Positions 23,494 through 36,987 are shown, numbered from the stretch's first letter. The stretch: DNA of 64,000 nt from Pomacea canaliculata (GCF_003073045.1 NC_037590.1:36014751-36078750), one strand, 5' to 3'. A program made the numbers and translations. The notes: generated by a model from the letters alone, not told the origin.

Positions 23494-23795
23494 ATGGTGA
23501 AAGCAGTTCCAGGCTGTCCTGAAGGTGTTTGTGGAGAATTTCGGAGAATGACAGGCTCAGCAATCCTCCTGACCCAAACATTTTTCTCTGGAGCAAGGTT
23601 CCTGGGCGGAGGCCTCTGTGTGTTTTTCTGGGGACTGTTCACAGACTACTGGGCAGACGGTGGGGTTAACTACTATGGTCTGTGGTACTACTGCAGCCCC
23701 AGGTGCGAGAAACATCCCCCGGCCATTACACAAGGTAACGTGTGAAACAGTCGTCATTACTCATGCATTCATCATCATCATCATCATCATCGTCA

Positions 23796-23827
<32 letters not shown>

Positions 23828-25129
23828 GTCAGATAATAACAGACATACCAGAAATAATAGACGATAAAGGTAAGATTTATATATTGATATATCCTTAAGA
23901 GCAGCAGGGCAGGTTATCACAATTAAAGATTATTGAGGGAAACAGTTACACGAGGGTGTATATATATATACATTGCAAATTATGCCGAGGTGTTATAGGC
24001 ATACAGTCTTCTACAGTGGCTAGGTAAGTAAGGTTGCCTTGGTAACCTGCATTAACCATTAGAAATGATTAAAATAGTTGAACTGCCCTACGGATAGACA
24101 TCCAATGGAGGGTTTTAGGTATTATCAAATCTCATGAAACAAGCACACACACATTCTCTCTCTCACACACACACACACGCACGTGCGTTGTGATCATCAG
24201 AACAGACACCGATGCAGACACACAGGCACCAAGGAAGCACTTACAGGGTGTTCACAGTAAGTCAACAAGTACAATATCTAGCACAGAGCCCAACCGTATA
24301 AATTTTATTGACTCTCTATAAAATGGTTTCTGACACACAGATAAGCCTAACTCACAGGATCATTTTGCTGACAGAGAGATAAGATTCCATGCGTAAGGCG
24401 GTGTTAATAAGTCTAGTCAATATATTTTTTAGTTTATATCTATAGGTTGACAAGGATGTAGCTGTGGATATCGCTAGAGGAATCATTTTCTGCTGCTTTC
24501 TTGGCATTGTTTAGTGGTTGTTTCCTGGCGGTGATTTAGTTTTCTCCAGTTAGTAACTGTCTTTCGACTATGGCAAGTCAGAGGTCAGAGGTTTCATGTC
24601 CATCTCAGGACTGAAAGCATAACACTCTATGTGTGAATTCTGTTTCATCCCAAAGCGTAGAAAACACTGGTGTGTCAGACTTATTCGAGTATAGTATTTA
24701 TATTTTTGCAGTTGTACCTTACACGACTTTTTGATTAACAATTTTGTGAAAATGATAAAAATTTATACGTTCATCAAGAAAGTCCTGTGCCCAGGGGGCA
24801 CGACTCTGGTGAATTAAATCTGAGTTGTTATTATCTATACAATGGTCTATCACGTCTATCTATCGATAAAGAATTGTTATTGCTATACTGTGGTGTGTCC
24901 ATGGGCTGCTGGATGTTTTCATTCACAGACTGGATATTCTTGACGCGGGCCATGGAAGAGACGGCGTCGCTGCTGTACGCCACAGCTGTACTTACACTTG
25001 TACGCCGGATGTACTGGGGCGCCACCTATGACCTGACGCACGTGCTGGGGCCTGTAGGCCGTCTCGACATCCTCATCGTGCTAGGCGGTACGCTGTCTGT
25101 CTGTCTGTCTGTCTGCCTGCCTGCCTGCC

Positions 25130-25204
<75 letters not shown>

Positions 25205-26101
25205 GTTCACCTGTCGGGCGGCCGGTCTGTACATCAAGAACAACAGCAACAACATCATCAGCGGTTGTAGCATCATCACTAAACACAAACACTAGCGAAA
25301 TACTATAGTGACCAACATTTATCACCGAGCTGCTTACCTATTTCACCATTAAAAACATCGACTATATGGCGCACTCAGGTAGGACCACCCACAGTCATCG
25401 GACATACCTGTACAGTAACCGAGCATTTCTTCTTCCTTCACCGAGTTTTTCCCCCCTCTTCCTTATCATACCAAGGGAGATAACTGGCTCATGTTATCGT
25501 TACTTAGTTTCTGTAACTGTAACACGCAGCGATCGGATATACATTAAGTGAACAGCAAGAAAAAAATTATCTGCACATACACATACATAGATATGTACAA
25601 ATACCCAGTCCTTATCAAACCGGTTCAGGTCAGCGCACAATGTTGTACCTGTCAACCTGTGTGTGGGCCAAGAGGGAGTACGGAGCATGTAGCAGGCAAG
25701 GATATCGCCCAGCGAACGCTTTTCCACAGGTTCCACAGGTAAAGCAGACACGGGAAGGAGCGCGTAGAAGGTGGATTCATAGTAATGAACTTCTTTGTTC
25801 CTTTTTGTTGTCAGCTAGTATCACCATTACAATATCCGTGTCATGGAGTTTTAATTTAGTTTTTTAATTTCTGTAGAGACCACTTTCTGAGTAGCTGTTG
25901 ATGTTTATTATTCCAGCTGTCCTCAGTCTCAGCGGAGGCTGCTACTTCTACTTCAGCATCAGTTACCCGCACAGCGTCTCCTGGTCGTGGATGGCGGCCG
26001 TGCTGGGGTCTCTGTCGGCTCTGGCAGGACTCATCACCTGCAGGACTGACCAGTTTCTCCAGGTGCTGGAGTATTTGCGACGCACTTCCGGTCCTTCATG
26101 A
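23494..26101 (+). CDS. Claudin-like tetraspan membrane protein 3 (194 aa)
   Basis: Exons 23494-23734, 24929-25087 and 25917-26101 join with two phase-1 introns into 194 residues. The ATG has a good context (AAAATGG) and directly follows an acceptor. The N-terminus before TM1 is unusually long (about 33 residues). TM1 is near FLGGGLCVFFWGLF; the first loop has YYGLWYYCSPRC with GLW at 62-64 and C67/C71, the family signature. Exon 2 opens DWIFLTRAMEETAS and carries TM2 and the start of TM3; exon 3 has GGCYFYFSISYPHSVSWSW and TM4 (MAAVLGSLSALAGLITC), then a short tail without PPxY. Intron 1 starts near a TCA/TCG repeat; intron 2 begins almost at once with (CTGT)n. The 3' UTR holds a 38-bp repeat array and AATAAA at 26866. 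Confidence 0.85.
23769..23831. repeat. (TCA/TCG)n microsatellite
   Basis: Trinucleotide tract, TCA then TCG units, about 35 bases after the exon 1 donor of claudin-like gene 3. Confidence 0.9.
25092..25207. repeat. (CTGT)n microsatellite with a CTGC interruption
   Basis: About 28 tetranucleotide units starting four bases after the GT of the exon 2 donor (25088) of claudin-like gene 3. The run CTGCCTGCCTGCC interrupts it at about 25114-25130. Confidence 0.95.
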
Positions 26102-26231
26102 GCTCTCAAGCGTCCTCTCACCTACCTACTACGCGCCATGAGCTCATGTGTAGTCCCGTCACGCATGCGCAATCAAGGGCGGAAGCTGTCCTCACCTTTG
26201 TCCAATGAAGTGTCTTTTATTTGAAGATAAA

Positions 26232-26585
26232 ACTGATGTCTAGGCAAAGATGCTTATGTGATTTAAGACAAGTCCTGCACTAGAGAGCTTGCTTGTTTCT
26301 GTGAGACAAGTCCAGTGTTGCAGGTTGCTTGTGTGACTGCAAAGCAAGTACAGTGTTACAGGTTGCTAGGTTGACTGTAACAAAATACAGTATTATAAGT
26401 TGTTTGTGAGATAGCAAACCATTTCTTGTTCAACAGGTTGCTCGTGTGACCGTGAAGCAAGCCGAGCTCTAGAGAGGTTCGTGTGAGCTTTAACCAAGTT
26501 CTTTTTCTATGCTGCTTGCATGATTGTGAAACAAGTTCAGCCTTCCATGACATTTGTGTGAAGGTGGAAGAAGTTTAGTACTACA
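26232..26585. repeat. Degenerate 37-38-bp tandem repeat in the 3' UTR of claudin-like gene 3
   Basis: Units begin with CAAGT-like words at 26269, 26307, 26345, about 26382, 26420, 26457, 26494, 26532 and 26569, so the period is a steady 37-38 bases. Each unit has a middle GGTTGCTTGTGTGA-like block. Copies differ a lot (often under 70 % by eye), so the array is old but its spacing has been kept. Confidence 0.75.
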
Positions 26586-26686
26586 GACCAAATGTCCCTT
26601 TGTTTCCCTTCACTGTTCTGTACAGACTGGCTCTATTCACAGGTTTACATGAAACAAAATAGTTTTTCGTTTTCAGCCGTGCATTG

Positions 26687-26875
26687 TCATAAAGCAAGTC
26701 CGTTGGACTGGTTCATCGGTTCAAATGTCGATGGCTATATTTGCCAGTACAACCTGTACATTTCTAGCAGTGTTAGTCATTAAGTACACTGATCTGTGGG
26801 ACTGATTCACCAGTGCAACTATTTTTGCTGGAACAATCTGTACATCTGGCAATGCGATGTCATAAAATAAATCAA
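26687..26875. repeat. Two diverged copies of a ~90-bp unit
   Basis: GTCATAAAGCAAGTC...GGACTGGTTCATC...CAACCTGTACATTTCTAGCA (from 26687) is echoed by GTCATTAAGTACAC...GGACTGATTCACC...CAATCTGTACATCTGGCAA (from about 26775), and a third start GTCATAAAATAAATC at 26859 contains the polyadenylation signal. It continues the repetitive 3' UTR of claudin-like gene 3. Confidence 0.6.
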
Positions 26876-27884
26876 CTACTCACCCTGGTGTTGTGCCTTC
26901 GGGAGAATGTTTGTTTTGCTGAAAATTTAAAGAGGCTTTATGACCATACCTATAAATCGACAGGAAGTGAAGTAGCATTTGTATGTCGTCAAGAAATGTG
27001 AGGAGATCGGGACTTCAACTTTAACTTTTGCTCCAATTTTGTCTCAAACATATCTACCCCGCTTACCGTACGTTGATAAATTAGTTGCAGACGACAGAGA
27101 CTGTACGTGGATTAAAAATATACTTTAATAAATCGGAAAAATACTTTGATATAATATATTTCAATGTTTAATGAACTAAATCTGTTGTCCTTTTCTCTGT
27201 CAGTCTGACTGGCTTCGCTAACCAGTCCGCCCTGTGTTTGTAAGGCGCAACGCTCACCTCTCCTTTTCTTGGTCTGCTTCTACTTTACATGTGAGGCCCA
27301 CTGCTTGTAAGTGGGTAGACGTGGGGTGTAGATATGCCTGTACAAGTGCAATGCTCCTGTCCCCTCCCCTACCCTTATTCAACATACTCGAGTTTTGTCT
27401 CACTCACCTTTTATTTTAGGTCTGAGTAATAAAAAAATTGTGGCGCACGAAGGGCAGCAACTGCTGCGATAGATCACTATCGGTTCACTGAGTGCGTGCA
27501 GGCACAAGTGCTGGAGAGAAAGGCACAAAGAAAAGGCTCCAGATGTTTGATGATTGTGTGTTTCCTATGGTCTAGCTGCTTGAGTAGGAAACATAGTAAC
27601 AACATACTGGCTGGGTTGCTTCCCTTGCACTATCAGTCTGCATCTCCTCAGCCCCAGCCAATGTCAGATTAGAATCACCATGTTACAGAAGTTCTCTAGG
27701 CTAAATGTTCATTTAAATTTTATAGTGATGTACAAAAGGTCTTTTTTCTGTCAAGTTCCATCAACTTGTAACAAATTACCCGTCAACCTGATTGTTTGAC
27801 CACCTATTGTTATAGATTCCAGAAACGATCACAGGAACCGAAGCACACAAAAAAAAAAAAAATTGAAAAAAAGATTATGACGAC

Positions 27885-27928
<44 letters not shown>

Positions 27929-30900
27929 CGACGATTATTATTATTTCTGATGGACCTTTTTAGCCCAAAAACATTATTTCAGCGACGAGAAACAACGATT
28001 GGCTTTTCTTTGTGTTTTTGTGTGTAGGTGTGTGTGTTCCCGCGCGCTACCACTGTCTTGAGAAAGAGAGACACAAAATACCTGTCATTATTCATGGGTT
28101 TTCAGTATAGAATAACATGCAGATAATAACATGCTATTAACAGTTCTTCTTGCCCCTGCGATGTGCCAGCCAGCCACTAAAAACATTGAGACATTTTTAT
28201 GATCTTTTTGTGGTGGCCCTTGCTACTCGGGGCGCAGTATAACAGGACTGGACACAATGCTCAGTCAGAAACTTGTTTACCAATAAATTGCCAACACATC
28301 TGTAGTCCTGCGAAGGTTTGGCGCTTCGTCTCTGTGGCCAGTTAGAACGGTCTTCACGCAAAGTATACAATGTGAGCAGACAGGAGGACCAGTCTGATGA
28401 CCAGTTGTCCGTACAGTAATGTTCTTACCATTCAGTATTTAGCTCAACATGTATTAATGTATTAATGTAGTGGGTGAAGGACCCCATGATACTAAAGTTG
28501 CATTGATCAGGTGTTCGATTTACAGCCAGGACTCAATTCACTTCTAGTTACCATGTAGCTTACAATCACTTTGAACCTCGTGTTCCTTCCGGTTTTCTTC
28601 TCGACCTACTCTGAGAAGGTATTATAAACCTGAGAGATTTATAATTTAAAAAACGAAACATAACATGCACCACCACCAAGCACAATGACCGACAAGGTTA
28701 AAGGTCAAGTACCAACCCATTTTAATTGCATGTAAATCAAGTACACTTATACAGTCTGCAAATATCAAAGATTTGAAAAATAGAAGAGACGACAAGCATT
28801 TCATTTAACGACAAAATAAATAAAATACACATTCACATAAACGGTGAGGTTGATACGAAGGAACAATAAATGTTATTTTATTGTTACTTTGCTTACAGTT
28901 TATAAATTAAACCTCTACTCGAATTTTTATGCAGTTACTCATATGCACTTACACGTCTATCTACAAAATACATAGATACAGAAAAGGAACTCTTTATATA
29001 TAAAGAACAAACAGACATTAGATAAATAGATACAAATGTACATATATGTGTACAGAAATCCCAGTATTGTACAATTTGTCCAAACAAACCTATTTTCCTA
29101 GCCGCGGGTTTTAACGAGGCGTCGGTCGTCACAGAAAAATAAGTTTGCATTAAGTGCGTCCTGGATGTCTTCGGAGATAAATATTTAAACATCGTAGATG
29201 TTTAACAACTGCAATCCGGATACAGGAACTCTACTTGAACCTCATTTTTGTTTCATGCTTTATTCATCGACGGCGGTTACTGAGAGATGCGAGCATGTTC
29301 TGACAAAACACTCTCGTGTCCCTCTCGTCTTTGATGGTTGAGGTTACGATGCACAACTTGTCTCGAAAACGGATTCTTGTCATCAAAAGTGCATCCTATT
29401 CGGTGACCGGATCATTCTCTTTTCAATGTTTATATTTATTTGATTTCTTACCTTGTTGCGCCTGAAAAGTTAAATTAATTTTTTTTAAGAAAAATAATAT
29501 TATTAGTGTTTAAAAAAAAATTAAATGGCATGACTTTTTATAAATGTATCTGCCATAAATGAGTTACAGTTATCTTACAAATAAGACTGAAGATAGATAA
29601 GAAACGTCAAATCGCAGTCTGAAGGAGAACTTCGTGTATTAGCACCGACATGACTACTACCACCACAACAACAACATCAGTATCGCCATCATTTATTAAT
29701 GTGACTGCACACTGCTCACGCCAGCTGGGAGTCTGCCATCTCCTCTGACTGATATCAAGAGATGGAGCAGATATGAACACACGCTCACTGCACGAGAGAC
29801 CAAAAAAAAAAGTACTTGCATCCTAGCTTCACTTTCCACCACAACTATTTTACTAATGATATGCACATGACCTTTAGTCTCGTGAGCAGCCAGGACCTGT
29901 GTATAGGTGACTTCAGTTTCTCATTCATGACATTCACGAAAATATTGCCGCAAGTTAAAGCGCAGTTTTAATGGGTTTACGGATACCCCGAGTACAGGAT
30001 GTCAGCGGGGTGACCTGTATTACATCTGACGCTATCAACTAAAATAAAAAGACACACGATCGTCATTTGGGAGGTCCCGACATTCCGTGGGGGGAAACAG
30101 TAATGGCGAGGAAGGTGGAATATAGTTTCACGCCCCCATCATGAGAATGAACTGTGTAGTGAGTGAAAATATCCACGCAAACTTATCTCCACAGATCACG
30201 TGTTTGGAGTATATGTATGGTGGGTGTGTATGTATAAAATTGCTGTTGACATGTTTATGTCGAGAGGTCCTTCTTATTATTCTAATGAGAAATGTAGAGA
30301 AGAATATAGCATGCATGTCCGTTAGTCCACGTGCACCGAGGAAACACGCGCATGCATGCTGAGGACAGCTGAGGTCTCGATAAAGGACCAGAGGGAAGGA
30401 GGTCACTCACTATATCCAGTCACCTGCCTCGCCACCTCTCCCCCACACCTACCCTTTGAAAGGTCAGGTCGAAGAGGGGTCACAGTGCAGATAATATAGA
30501 CACTGCGGGCGCGCGCGCTTACACGCACACACGCACCGTGCTGGCTGGCTGGCCCGGTGGATGTACCACGTCTTGCAGGTCGGAATCACTGGCCCAGTAC
30601 GCTCAGGGAGTCGGCATTGTGAGTATACGTACCTGTATGTCTTGTGGTTGATTGTAGTCATCGAATAGAATCTTTGTGCCATCAGAACAGAGCCCTGCCC
30701 TTTGACCCTTATGGTCTACAAAGCAGCTTTCAGACGTCACTGTGAATATCTGTTGAGCTATTGATGTTTTTCTTTCTTTCTTTCCTTCGCGACTGGTCTT
30801 TCTTCCTTTCCTTTTAAATGTAGTGAAATGTCTTCAATTTTTTTTTTTTTTTTTTTTTTTTTTGTAAGTTGGTAATACACATGTAAGTTGTGGTGTGGAT

Positions 30901-33900
30901 ATTATTGAGACTTTGACAATGAATAATGGTTGTCGAGTATTGTTTAGGTCTAGAAAATGTGAATTGTTATGGTTCTAACATTGTACAGAGGGAGGTCTGT
31001 GTCTTTACTTTTCGTTGCATCACGTTCACGCAACACAAATGTTTTTCAGCGACCTGTCAAGTGAGGTGTATCTTGCGAATGAATGATACTGAAGGTAAGT
31101 AAATGGTTTTCATCCTCCTTTAGAGAGATGTTTCCACACACACACACACACGGGTACATGTAATGTGGTGTAAGGGTAGATACTAAACGTTACATGCACA
31201 TTGCCAGCAGTACACTGTTACGAACACTACTGTCACTGCAGTTAAATGCTAAAATAAAGATGGGGCACAGTGTTTGAGATTATAGATGTAATGAAACGTA
31301 TCTGAACATACACCCACGCGTGAACACACACACACATCCTCTCCCATTCTTACTTCCTTTCTATCCCCATCTCTCTCTCTCTAGTAAAGCTGTTGTTGCC
31401 ATCATCTAAATTTCAAACATCACAGCCCACTGTGTAAATAAATCGTCATCTCATTTTAATGAAACCTAACACCGTTAGTAACGTGAAGATGAAGACAGAG
31501 ACAAGTTTATTTCGGTAATGACACATAAAACTATCCGAGGACAAACCGGGGTTAAACACACAGTTCTCGTGTCACGATGTTTCCTCGTCCTTTATCGAGG
31601 TTCGTCACAAGCTAGATAATGGTGCGCTTTGCAAAAAAAAAAAAAAAGTCCATGGGCACACCGCTCCCTAATCTTTCGTTTTGTGTACCCGAGTGCTTCT
31701 ACCGAATTTCTAACTTTATACTTTATCAAGGGTGGCTAGTTCTGCCCTACTTTATTGTTCTAAGGGTAAGCGCTACCCTGTTCACATTGTGTACAGGACA
31801 CTCCACTCTCGCCACACCATGACACAGCATGACTTTAGTGGACAAAACTGATTTTAATAACGACCAAACACATAAGTTTTCATGCAAGCCGATTTATACA
31901 TCCCCCACTTTTTTTTTTCTTTGTCTTTCTTCCTGCTGCTTCGTTCTCAGAGCTTTCAGTCTTACAGTCCTGTGAATTCTTTACAGGTAGCAACCCTCTC
32001 CTTAGCACCGAAGTTCTTTGTTCTGTTGTGTCTGGGAGAGGACCTTAGGTTCCATCTGTATTGTATTATGTTTATTACTAGCGACTGCCAGGAGTGAACG
32101 AAGCCAGGAGTTAAGCTTGCCTAGAGACGAGGTTGTTGCCAATGCACATGGTCTGTGGCAATGCACTGTTTGTGTTTGTTTGTCTGTCTGTCAATAGGCT
32201 CTGCACGTCATGAACCAACTGATATTCAAGCTACCGGCCATATGAAACACTGCTGCTCATTCTCTATATCAAGTCTTCGTATGTTCCAACGGGCAAGGAT
32301 ACCAATTTTTGACCAAGAACTCTAACGGGGCAAGGTAAGTACATCTACTGAAAAGTTTCATTAAGAAACTGTTGTTTACTTTTCTTTCATTATCGTAACA
32401 ATATAGTCTTTCATCCATCTGAGACAGACCATCTGTAGAGAGAAAATATACTGACAGACTTTTGTGGACAACTGTTTTAGTTACTAGGAAAGAGAACCGT
32501 TGGCTCATGTCAACTGTTGCTATTTATAGCCCCTTATCGGAGCTCTAACGGGTAGCGGACAAGTGAGTTTGTTGGGGTGTGAGGGTATGTGTGTGAGAAA
32601 GACTGAAAGTGCGAGCTGGAAAGGTTTGCTGTAGACAGAGTTTGTCCCAAATCGAGTGAGATACCGACCATCTCCCACAGAGAGACACACCTCTCACAGA
32701 TACTGAGACACGTCTATCTTAGTAAGACCCTTCTCACATACAATATAATATGTCGCTTCCAAAAATAATATCTCTGTTTATACCTCCTCCCTCTTTTCTA
32801 AATTATTCTAAGCTGAGAAGGGTTTCGAAATAAGATCTTCATACCGACACAGATAGCTCTGCATCTCAGTGTCAAGAGATCGGTTACATTTCCTTGCAGT
32901 TTGTTCAGAAACAGATTTTATTTATGTCAACCAAACTGAATTTTCATCGATGAATAAGAAGACCCTGACAACGACTATAGTGAGCAGTGTTCACTTTCAT
33001 GTCGCTTCATGGGTGTGTGTCTCCTTTAACGAGCGTAGCAGAGCGCCTTAGTGTAGAACTAAATGTAGTTTAGCCTTATAACATGACAGTTTGATTACTA
33101 ATGTAGTCTAGAACCATAATAACACAAGCAATATAAACATTAACATCCATTAGTTTAGACTGTGATTACCTATCAACGATGCTGGGCAGTAGTTGAAATA
33201 GATTATAGCAATACATGACAAACATTTCCACTTCTATTTTTCGTCGTCCGTGTGATAAGGCCAACATCCGGAGACATCAACTTTTGCTATCATTTCGACT
33301 CCATCAAGAGCATATTTAACAGTCCTCGTGAAAGTGCTTAGTGAACGAAGGACAAACAAGAGTACTTGTCGAGCTCTCACCGCTACACAGGTGTGATAAG
33401 AGAGGGTCTCAAAGGTTGGGATAACAGGTAAGAGCAAGGACAGACGGGTCTATCTTGTCCTAGCTCATTGCTGAGAGCAGCATTTGGTTGCTATGTCATC
33501 ATATTATTGTCTTACATTATATCAAGACATACTGAGGTCCTACACTGTGTCTGATATCTCACTTTATGGCAAGTCGGATCTTTCATTATGTCGATGACAT
33601 CCTACCCGTATTCCCTCAATATGAAAGATATTGTTGTTTTCCCTTGTCTCGAGGGATTCTTGTATCCAAGAATTACTTCAAATAAATACAAAACTAAGAA
33701 TTACTTCAAATAAATACAAAACTATTCTGAAGATGAGCACTAAGTGCATCGCTTTACTCGAATTTTATATCAATGAAAACTCTTATCGAAAACAATTGTC
33801 GGGAGCTAGGTTGATATGTCTAGAGCTCAATTTTCCAGCTTTCGCGAACGAACCTCGCCTTACTCTTTTCCAATGCTAGACCAATGAAGGTAAATAAAAT

Positions 33901-34570
33901 TATTTGTTTGCTCCATCTTTAGAAAAAAAAAACACTTTCTAATCAAACTTCGTACTCGCGTGGTCATCAGAGAGATCCACCCTTATATCAGGGTGGATTT
34001 ATTGCTGTAATAAACTGAACGTTTCGTGACCTCACTGCTGACATCAGGAAAGCTCGTGCACTTCATTCAGGAAGTGCGACAAAAGAACACTTTCCTCCGA
34101 GCAGAATGAATCCAGCGATGAAAGGAGGAAACTCATTGCAACGACCCCCCGCGAAGTAACAAACTACTGAGAGTTGTTACAAGGGTACCCGGCTAACCAC
34201 GAGGAGGGACACACTCTTGACGCAAGCAAAGTGGGGGGGGGGGGACAAAAAGTTCTGATGTCACGATTTTAGAATACGCTGACAGAGTGAAAACGATTTG
34301 AATCTTGGGGCACAACGACACAAGTAGCCAGCCAGGGTGTCATGTGACCTAGCGACCGGCTTTGTGGTGGTTCCCAGGTGTTGCATACAGGTGTTGAGGA
34401 CTAGTATCTGCTTTAGAGTAGCTGTTGTGTTAAGGATCAGTAGAATATGTCAAACATTCTTAATACATGTTGGGGAATAGCTGTATATGACATAGGTAGT
34501 GGAGAGGCGCTAGGCTCGTTCATGTCGGGAGCGTGACGGCAGCTCACTGTTCACTCTTCTCTCGCCACAG
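26876..34570. other. Intergenic, 7.7 kb without recognisable coding exons
   Basis: AT-rich DNA. Contents seen: (GAT)n at 27872-27940, an A-rich run at 27848-27870, poly(T) at 30838-30863, CA/TG runs at 30520-30540 and 31135-31150, AATAAA near 28868. The acceptor GCCACAG ending 34570 just before the ATG of gene 4 implies an upstream noncoding exon in this stretch. A weak match to the claudin loop (DEVVANAHGLWQC, about 32130-32168) was considered and not accepted. Confidence 0.45.
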
Positions 34571-34574
34571 CCAG

Positions 34575-36987
34575 ATGGAGGCCGAAGACGAACGATCGGG
34601 GCTCCACCGCATGGGCAGCATGGCCGTCACCTTGGCCATCGTGCCGCTGGTGGTGGGCTTTGCCACGGAGCACTGGCTGGAGGCCGACATGCGGTCTGTT
34701 GGTCTTTGGAAGTTCTGCAACGACGTGGCCTGCCGACCCCTCCAGTCAGACGACGTGCCAGGTAACCATTGACATGATGGCCCTTCCCACACCTTGAAGC
34801 AATAAGAACCCGTTAGGTGGCCCTGACCTTTAGGCAGTAGCCACAAAGGCAGTAGCCATTACAACGGATACTTAATCAACAGTAGCGCTGTATGAGTCGG
34901 CTGACTAGGACGCACGTGAGACCTGACTCTGAATCCAGGGACCGACGGTATTGACCGGATCCCCCACCCCTTGTCAACCCGAGGCTTGATCCTACAAATG
35001 GGTTGTTGACCTCGGAAATATCCCCAGGACTTCAAGGTGTACACCTGTCTGCACTTAGATGACCCTACGTTGACTTCTCATCGTCCAGTCCATATCGTGA
35101 GTCGATACTTGGGGTGGACGCGTTTAGCGACTAACAGCCGATGAGGGTTACAATGACGACCACATCAACGACTTTTTCAGGCAAACATGTCACACACAAG
35201 AAGGCATGACTTTTGAATTTGAAGAGCAGTTTCTTTCACTAGATTAAAGACCTAGATTACATATGTCTTCTAGTGCTACAGTGTAGGATACGGGTATTTG
35301 GTAAGCCGCTCTGTGTCTGCGTGAGTGTTCTAGCAAATAGTTGCGTGCATGTGTATGCGAGTTTGTAGGAGTAAGGTATGCGTGCGTGTGCGTGTGTGTG
35401 GACGAGAGAGAGAGAGAACACATAAAGCTTTGCGGTGCTGACTGTGCTTGACCTGTGGTGACCTGGCAGACTGGTACAACGTGGTGCGGGCGCTGGCCGT
35501 GATGGGGTTGTGTCTGCACCTGGTGTCGGTGGTCACGGGCTTCTGCTGCACGGTGCTGGGCGGCCACGAGCTCTTCACACTCTCCATCGTGCGGCGACTG
35601 GAGGAGATGTCCGCTGTCATCGCCGGTTAATATACTTTTTCTTCACTTTTTTTTTCTACAAACACCCAATCCGCACACGTTTGTTCATTCACTCTTCTCT
35701 CTCTCTGCTCTCTACTCTATTCGCACTCTCATACAAGCATCAGTCTTGGGTTTTTACTCCGTATTTTTGCCTTCGTTGAGAATAAGGTTTGTGGGGTTGC
35801 CGAGGTAATTAGCTGGGGTTACTCGCAAAGTATCCTGGGAAAACATAATCAAACTAATTCCAAATCCTTATCTTGTTTTTGAAGGTCTTTTATCATTAGA
35901 GCCTTGGTACGCTAAAAAGAACTACTTAAACAGATTGAACTGGCATGTTCTAGAAAGCCGAATTATCAAAATGGTGTTCAACGACCTCACAATCCTCTAC
36001 AAAAATATAGGTTAGCGGATAGGCGAGTGGTTATAGTATTGGTGTCCGGTTCGATGCCCGTATAGCGCAACAAACTCTTTCCCCCACATCCCTCGCTCAG
36101 TCGACCCATGAAGTGTGTTTTGACTCTATAGAGGGTTGGAGAAGGTATAAAACAGCAAAGGAGAGGAGATTGACACCGACCTCACATAAAGATGGCCTCT
36201 TGAAAAAGGAGGTCTAAATACTTCACTCCCCAACCACTTCAAAAAACGTTTACGACCTTTACCTCACCTCTTTAAAATACATAAGCTAAATGTTTTTATA
36301 TCACTGCTTATATCAACCACTGACTTCCCACGCGTGGAGAGTCCCAGATGATACCTTACTGCCCTTTCACACTGTAACCTTGTACAGAACGACACCTTCT
36401 TCCTTAGTTCACACATGACTTAGTCTTCCACTGTACTTTAACATCAGTGACATTCAATATCAGGAATAGTATATTTAATTACATATAAAAAAAAGGGGAA
36501 GGAAGAAGAAAATAGGATTGGAGGCACTTCAGACAGACTGGACATTTTGTTTGCAGCTGGACTGATCGGAGCTTGCCTGGGCGTCTTCATGCAGTCCTCA
36601 GGAGAACATCCAGTCTTCAAGACTTTTGTGTTCGGCTGGTCCTTCTGGTCCTGCGTGACTGCCATCTGCCTGCTCGCCCCGTCCAGTGTGGTGATCGCCC
36701 TTGCGCGAGACGACTGTGTGTGGTGGCGCCACTGTGAGAGAAGAAAAACTGTAGAGAAGCACAAGATGTCTCTCTCCACGGAGGTAGAGTCAATGTGTTC
36801 GGCGAGTCTGACCATGAAGAGTCCTGCTGCCGGAGACAACCGTGGATACGTTTCTCTTCCCAAGCAGAATTTTCTCCATGAACTGAAGTCATCTGACGGT
36901 GTGAAGTGGTTCCATTCTCTCGAAAGCATTTCTTGTCAATCATCTCCAACAGAGAATCTGATCAGGAAGGATGCTAGTCTAGTTTAG
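34575..36987 (+). CDS. Claudin-like tetraspan membrane protein 4 (257 aa)
   Basis: Exons 34575-34761, 35470-35625 and 36557-36987, both introns phase 1, give 257 residues. TM1 is near MAVTLAIVPLVVGFA; W34, GLW (43-45), C48 and C53 form the family loop motif (SVGLWKFCNDVACRPL). Exon 2 opens DWYNVVRALAVMG (TM2) and includes VVTGFCCTVLGG; it ends RRLEEMSAVIAG. Exon 3 begins GLIGACLGVFM (rest of TM3) and has TM4 (FWSCVTAICLLAPSSVVIAL) and the longest tail among the intact three-exon genes, about 90 residues, polar and serine-rich (KMSLSTEVESMC, SLESISCQSSP), without PPxY. Close in sequence to claudin-like protein 5 over exons 1 and 2 (LHRxGS, RLEEx(T/S)A), so these two are likely the most recent duplicates. 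AATAAA at 37795 may be its polyadenylation signal. Confidence 0.87.
36008..36250 (+). mobile_element. tRNA-derived SINE in intron 2 of claudin-like gene 4
   Basis: tRNA-like head with A-box (TTAGCGGATAGGCGAGTGG, from 36012) and a near-perfect B-box (GGTTCGATGCC, 36048-36058). A non-tRNA body continues to about 36250. The TATA-like word at 36157 belongs to this element, not to a host promoter. Confidence 0.75.

Noticed and set aside
24536-24612. B-box-like word (GAGGTTTCATGTCC) suggesting a SINE
   Set aside because: No convincing A-box at the right distance and a poor match to GGTTCGA.
24787-25325. 173-codon plus-strand frame with C-L-S-V repeats and its minus-strand R-Q-T-D mirror
   Set aside because: Only 24929-25087 is a coding exon; the rest is intron and (CTGT)n read through.
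26232-26585. Evenly spaced ~38-bp repeat as a CRISPR-like array
   Set aside because: Units are contiguous and diverged, with no repeat/spacer alternation, and the context is a eukaryotic 3' UTR.
32120-32190. Possible decayed claudin loop (DEVVANAHGLWQC), similar to VVAADAHWGLWTWC of claudin-like protein 6
   Set aside because: Only about 13 residues match, no TM1 precedes it in frame, and no TM2 exon follows within several kb. Chance is plausible.
36444-36949. 161- and 110-codon minus-strand frames
   Set aside because: Shadows of exon 3 of claudin-like gene 4, whose plus-strand frame has splice and family support.
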